Part shown: one piece after another, positions 60,717 to 64,000 of the stretch
Position numbering within the stretch: position 1 is the stretch's first letter
Layout: each line of letters starts with the position of its first letter
Source of the DNA: AP-15 sp963712825
Lineage (GTDB): Bacteria; Pseudomonadota; Alphaproteobacteria; ATCC43930; CGMCC-115725
Direction: 5' to 3'
Length of the DNA stretch: 64,000 nt
NCBI GenBank assembly: GCA_963712825.1
Contig: CAVQJP010000025.1
Coordinates: 124,001-188,000, forward strand
Program-made: the position numbers and the translations under genes
Notes under the pieces: generated by a model
What the model was told of the DNA's origin: nothing
Database searches by the model: none
What the model saw: only the letters and a program-made list of their open reading frames with translations

Positions 60717-62948
60717 ATGAAGAGCGGCGGCATGGGCCCGCACCCGTCCGCTTCTATTGCGCGGGGCGCGTCTTGTCCATCCTCGCGCCGTCAGGCTCAC
60801 GCGGCGCCGGATGGGAGCCCGGCCGCTAACAACGCGGTCGGCCCAATTCCGGGAGCACCGTCGGCGCCGTCGCGCGTGCCGCTCGCGCTGTTCGGCACCA
60901 GCCGCGAACGGGCATGGGTCGCCGCCGCGTTCCCCGACGCCGACGCCGATGCCGGGCCGCCGGCGGCGGTCGCGGTGTGGTCGGGCTCGCGGCACCGACC
61001 GCGCGCGCTCGCCAGTGCACGGGTGCTGGGCCTGCCGGCGCTGGTGCTGGCGCCGGGATTGCTGCGTGCGCCGCCGGGCTGGGGCAAGCCGCCGCCGGTG
61101 CTGAGCCTGAGCGCGCACGCCGTCGTCGGCGCGCCCTCCGCGGCCGACGGGGTCAGCCCCGATCGGGTGCTGTTGTCGTGCGGCTGGGAGACCCCCGCTT
61201 TGCTTGCCCGCGCCGGCGCAGCGCGGCTGGCCGTCGTTGCCGGCCGGATCGGCGGCGCGTGGTGGAGCTCAGGCGAGCTGCCCAAAGGCGACGGACTGGC
61301 GTTCATTGTCGCCGATGAAGCCGTGTCGGCTGCCAGCTTCGGGACCATGCTGGCGGCGGCGCTGGCCGAGAACGCGCCCGAAAGGATCGTGCTGCTGGCA
61401 TCGCCTCGCCACGATCGGCGATCGCTGCTGGCCGCCGCGGCGGCGCGGGGTTGCGAGGTGATCACTCATCCCGTCGATCCGTGGGCCGTCATCGAGCGCG
61501 CCCGGCGGGTTTACTGCGCCGGCGGCGAGATTGGCTTTCTTGCATTGCTCGCCGGCCGCGATGTGCGCTGCTTCGCCGATTGCTTTTATTCGGGCTGGGG
61601 TGCGACCGCCGACGCCCCCGACGTCGCGCAAAAGCCGTTCCCCCGAAACATTAACGATATCTTCGCGGGCGCGTGCCTGCTCGCGACCCGTTGCCTCGAT
61701 CCTTATCGCGGCGTCTCGGCCCCGTTTGAGCAGGTCGCGGCGATCCTCGTCGACTGGCGCCTGGTCGAGAGCGCCAACCGGGGCGTTGCCGTTTGCCTCG
61801 GCATGTCGTGGTGGAAGCGCCGCTGGGTCGCCGAGTTCTTCCGCTCGGCCGCCGGTGCCCCGCAATTCCGCCGCCGCCCGCACGCGGCGCTCGCCGCAGC
61901 GGCTGCCCGGCCGGGCAGCGCCATCGCCGTCTGGGCCTCGCGCATGCCTGCCGGGCTCGCCGCCGCCGCCGCTCGCCAGGGAACGCCGCTGATCCGCGTC
62001 GAAGACGGGTTTGTGCGCTCGGTCGGCCTCGGCTCCGATTTCGTCCGGGCGGCGTCGCTGGCGCTCGACACCAGCGGCAGCCATTGCGATCCCGATACCT
62101 GCAGCGATCTCGAGCGGCTGCTGCGCGACACTCGCTTCGACCCGGCGCTGGTGCTCCGCGCCCGCAACCTGACGGCGCGGCTGATCGCCGGCGGGATCAC
62201 CAAATACAATTTGCCGGAACGGAGGCTGCTGGAACGAGGGCTGGCAGGACGCGGACTGACCGAGGAGGAGCACGGGATGAAGCGGCCGGTCGCGCGCAGA
62301 CCGCCTTTTGCCTTCCCACCCGGCCGGCGCCGGCTGCTGGTGCCGGGGCAGGTCGAGGACGACCTCTCGGTGCAGCTCGGCGGCGGCGGCATCCGCGGCA
62401 ATCTCGCGTTGCTCGCCGAGGTGCGCGCCGCCAGTCCCGACGCGTTTATTCTCTACAAGCCGCACCCTGATGTCGAGGCGGGCCACCGCCGCGGCGCGAT
62501 TCGATCCGCGCTCGCCGAAAAATTCGCCGATTGCGTGGTCGGCGGCTCGACCGCAGCCATTCTCGACGAGATCGACGAAGTGCACACCTTGACCTCGCTG
62601 ACCGGGTTCGAAGCGTTGCTGCGGGGCCGCAAAGTCGTCGTCTACGGCCGCCCGTTCTATGCCGGCTGGGGGTTGACCAGCGACCGTCTCGCGGTCGCAC
62701 GCGGGCGCCGTCTGACCATCGAGGAGCTGGTCGCCGGTGTGCTGATTCTCTATCCGCGCTACCTCGACCCGTTGACCCGTTTGCCTTGCGCGCCCGAGAT
62801 TGCGATCGACCGGCTGGCCCGGCCGGAGCTGTGGCGGACGGGTCCGCTCGTAGCGGCGCGTCGGCTGCACGGCTTGGCCGCGCGCCGGTGGAACCGCCTC
62901 TGCGGCAGCATGCCGCCGCCCGGTTCTGCGATTGTTGGGTTCTGGTAG
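60717..62948 (+). CDS. kpsC: KpsC-like capsular polysaccharide beta-Kdo transferase
   Basis: 743 aa from ATG 60717, an uncertain start; homology begins around residue 55. The C-terminal half matches KpsC/LipA strongly: 'IRVEDGFVRSVGLGSDF' (about 425), 'RLLVPGQVEDDLSVQLGGGG', 'YKPHPDVEAGHRRG' (about 580), 'VHTLTSLTGFEALLRGRKVV' and 'YGRPFYAGWGLTSD' (about 645). The N-terminal half has a related but diverged copy of the last module ('GEIGFLALLAGRDVRC', 'FYSGWGAT', about 290) but no DGFVRS block. KpsC builds the Kdo linker on phosphatidylglycerol for group-2-type capsules. The next gene (SDR) suggests a small capsule operon. Confidence 0.9.
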   Translation: MKSGGMGPHPSASIARGASCPSSRRQAHAAPDGSPAANNAVGPIPGAPSAPSRVPLALFGTSRERAWVAAAFPDADADAGPPAAVAVWSGSRHRPRALASARVLGLPALVLAPGLLRAPPGWGKPPPVLSLSAHAVVGAPSAADGVSPDRVLLSCGWETPALLARAGAARLAVVAGRIGGAWWSSGELPKGDGLAFIVADEAVSAASFGTMLAAALAENAPERIVLLASPRHDRRSLLAAAAARGCEVITHPVDPWAVIERARRVYCAGGEIGFLALLAGRDVRCFADCFYSGWGATADAPDVAQKPFPRNINDIFAGACLLATRCLDPYRGVSAPFEQVAAILVDWRLVESANRGVAVCLGMSWWKRRWVAEFFRSAAGAPQFRRRPHAALAAAAARPGSAIAVWASRMPAGLAAAAARQGTPLIRVEDGFVRSVGLGSDFVRAASLALDTSGSHCDPDTCSDLERLLRDTRFDPALVLRARNLTARLIAGGITKYNLPERRLLERGLAGRGLTEEEHGMKRPVARRPPFAFPPGRRRLLVPGQVEDDLSVQLGGGGIRGNLALLAEVRAASPDAFILYKPHPDVEAGHRRGAIRSALAEKFADCVVGGSTAAILDEIDEVHTLTSLTGFEALLRGRKVVVYGRPFYAGWGLTSDRLAVARGRRLTIEELVAGVLILYPRYLDPLTRLPCAPEIAIDRLARPELWRTGPLVAARRLHGLAARRWNRLCGSMPPPGSAIVGFW

Positions 62949-63063
62949 AGCCCCTTGCGCGTCGTCGCCAATTGGCGCAGCGCCGGTTTTCGGGAGCGGG
63001 GATGCGCCGGCCGTTTTGTTGCGTAATCAACCCGTCGCCGGACCGGGTTCCGATTCCTTCAAA

Positions 63064-63130
63064 TGCCGGCATTTCCAGTTTGCGGCTTTCCGGCCTGCGG
63101 TTTTCTGGCCTGCCGCTTTCCAGCCCGTCG
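63064..63130. repeat. Degenerate 15-bp tandem repeat before the SDR gene
   Basis: Three adjacent 15-base units, tgcggctttccggcc (63081-63095), tgcggttttctggcc (63096-63110) and tgccgctttccagcc (63111-63125), with partial copies on both sides. Confidence 0.8.
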
Positions 63131-63145
63131 CTTTAGTGTGTGGGG

Positions 63146-63931
63146 ATGCGCCAAGCCTTTCGCGCCGTAGTCATCACCGGTGCTTCGAGCGGGCTCGGCG
63201 CCGCTCTGGCCGAAGCTTATGCCGCGCCGCAGACGGTCTTGGGCCTGCTCGGGCGCGATCGGCATCGGCTGGGGGAAACCGCCGATGTCTGCGAGGCGCG
63301 GGGTGCCGGGGTGAGGATGGCGGCGATCGACGTGGCCGACGCGCCGGCGATGGCCGCATGGCTGGCCGAATTCGATCGCGACCACCCGGTCGAGCTGCTG
63401 GTCGCCAACGCCGGAACCTCGGCCGGTCCCGACGCCGACAGCCCGTCGGAAGGGGTCGAAACCGCGACCCGTCAGGTGCGCGTCAACCTGCTCGGTGCGA
63501 TCAACACGGTCGAGCCGCTGCTGCCCGCCTTCTGCCGGCGCGGGCGCGGGCGGGTCGCGGTCGTGGCTTCGATCGCGGCCTATCGCGGGCTGCCGAACAG
63601 CCCCGGCTATTGTGCGAGCAAGGCCGGGCTGCGCGCCTATGCCGAGGCGCTGCGGCCGCGGCTGGCCCCGCGCGGGGTCGGTGTGACGATCGTATGTCCC
63701 GGTTTTTTCAATTCGCCGATGACCGACCGTTGGGAGGGGTCGACCCCGTTCCTGCTCAGCACCGACGCTGCCGCGCGGGTCGTAAAGCGCGGCATCGACC
63801 GCGGCCGACGCCGCGTCGCCTTTCCGTGGCCGCTCGTGCTCGGGCTGCAGTTTTGCGACATCGCACCCGCCTTTGTCGGCGATGCAATTCTGCGCCGCTA
63901 CCATTTCCGCATCCGGTCGACCGGCGCATGA
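63146..63931 (+). CDS. Short-chain dehydrogenase/reductase (SDR), capsule-associated
   Basis: 261 aa from ATG 63146; GTG 63140 is an alternative. The cofactor site is 'AVVITGASSGLGAALAEAYA', followed by 'LLVANAGTSAGPDADSPS' (NAG), 'VNLLGAINTVEPLLPAF' and the catalytic 'VVASIAAYRGLPNSPGYCAS' with YxxxK (YCASK), ending 'VTIVCPGFFNSPMTD'. It is a classical SDR, most likely NADP-dependent. It follows the KpsC-like gene on the same strand, with a 15-bp tandem repeat between them, and its stop overlaps the next gene (ATGA). SDRs of this kind are recurrent partners of kpsC in capsule loci; the reaction is unknown. Confidence 0.9.
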   Translation: MRQAFRAVVITGASSGLGAALAEAYAAPQTVLGLLGRDRHRLGETADVCEARGAGVRMAAIDVADAPAMAAWLAEFDRDHPVELLVANAGTSAGPDADSPSEGVETATRQVRVNLLGAINTVEPLLPAFCRRGRGRVAVVASIAAYRGLPNSPGYCASKAGLRAYAEALRPRLAPRGVGVTIVCPGFFNSPMTDRWEGSTPFLLSTDAAARVVKRGIDRGRRRVAFPWPLVLGLQFCDIAPAFVGDAILRRYHFRIRSTGA

Positions 63932-64000
63932 CCGCCGCAATGCTTCGCCTCGCGGTCGCGGCGGCGGCGGCGGCAGCGGCCTGGCTCGTGCCGCGCCGCG
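63928..64000 (+). CDS. Partial gene with N-terminal hydrophobic segment, truncated by window end
   Basis: ATG 63928 overlaps the SDR stop (ATGA) and opens a frame reading MTAAMLRLAVAAA followed by more alanines and 'AWLVPRR' to the edge. The hydrophobic start suggests a signal peptide or first membrane helix. Coupling to the SDR and KpsC genes suggests a capsule-related membrane or exported protein; nothing more can be said from 24 codons. Confidence 0.6.
   Translation, partial: MTAAMLRLAVAAAAAAAAWLVPRR

Noticed and set aside
1..64000. CRISPR arrays, tRNA or rRNA genes, complete insertion sequences, prophage
   Set aside because: No regularly spaced repeats, no cloverleaf or rRNA-like stretches and no transposase or integrase frames were recognised on either strand.

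Overview
The window is GC-rich (roughly 65% by eye) and densely coded. It looks like a chromosomal segment of an alphaproteobacterium, probably Rhodospirillales- or Hyphomicrobiales-like. This rests on composition, the many luciferase-like (LLM) oxidoreductases and acyl-CoA enzymes, GDP-mannose/Wzc/Wza polysaccharide genes and a KpsC-type capsule gene. Taxonomy is inference; no rRNA or tRNA gene was seen. About 30 kb in the middle is a large surface-polysaccharide locus, flanked by metabolic genes.

Left flank (1-11.2 kb): a partial NHL-repeat protein (minus), an exported YqgE/AlgH-like protein, DUF488 and DUF1810 proteins, an MFS transporter, two tandem LLM oxidoreductases, a truncated DUF559 endonuclease between inverted repeats, an HSL-family esterase, a CDF metal transporter, a thiolase, a small coiled-coil membrane protein, and an NDH-2-like flavoprotein split by a one-base insertion.

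Polysaccharide locus (11.5-49 kb): it opens on the plus strand with a Wzc-type co-polymerase/ATPase, a Wza-type outer-membrane export lipoprotein and gmd. A NodU/CmcH carbamoyltransferase, a decayed PhyH gene and a secreted beta-helix protein follow. A long minus-strand run (20.5-37.3 kb) holds GT4, GT2, GT8-like, GT-C and CgeB-like glycosyltransferases, a Wzy-like polymerase, a deacetylase, a GT2-methyltransferase fusion and a broken FkbM gene; most junctions are 1-8 bp overlaps. A second minus-strand operon is asnB-GT4-wzm-epimerase-wzt. The locus closes on the plus strand with a WcaJ-type initiating phosphosugar transferase and a WcaI-like GT4. No Wzx flippase was recognised, so Wzy-pathway parts sit beside an ABC exporter.

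Right flank (49-64 kb): a divergent PurM-like protein, acyl-CoA dehydrogenase, amidohydrolase, RidA-family protein, a third LLM oxidoreductase, an AI-2E family permease with a long cytosolic C-terminus, a D-aminoacylase-like amidohydrolase, a Gfo/Idh/MocA oxidoreductase and a glyoxalase II-like hydrolase. It ends with a capsule gene set: a KpsC-type Kdo transferase, an SDR and the start of another gene.

The most notable signals are gene decay and modular exchange in the polysaccharide locus: an FkbM gene broken by an exact 11-bp tandem duplication, a PhyH gene with an internal deletion, a GT2 with a late frameshift, and a wzt whose carbohydrate-recognition half is visibly lower in GC than its ATPase half.
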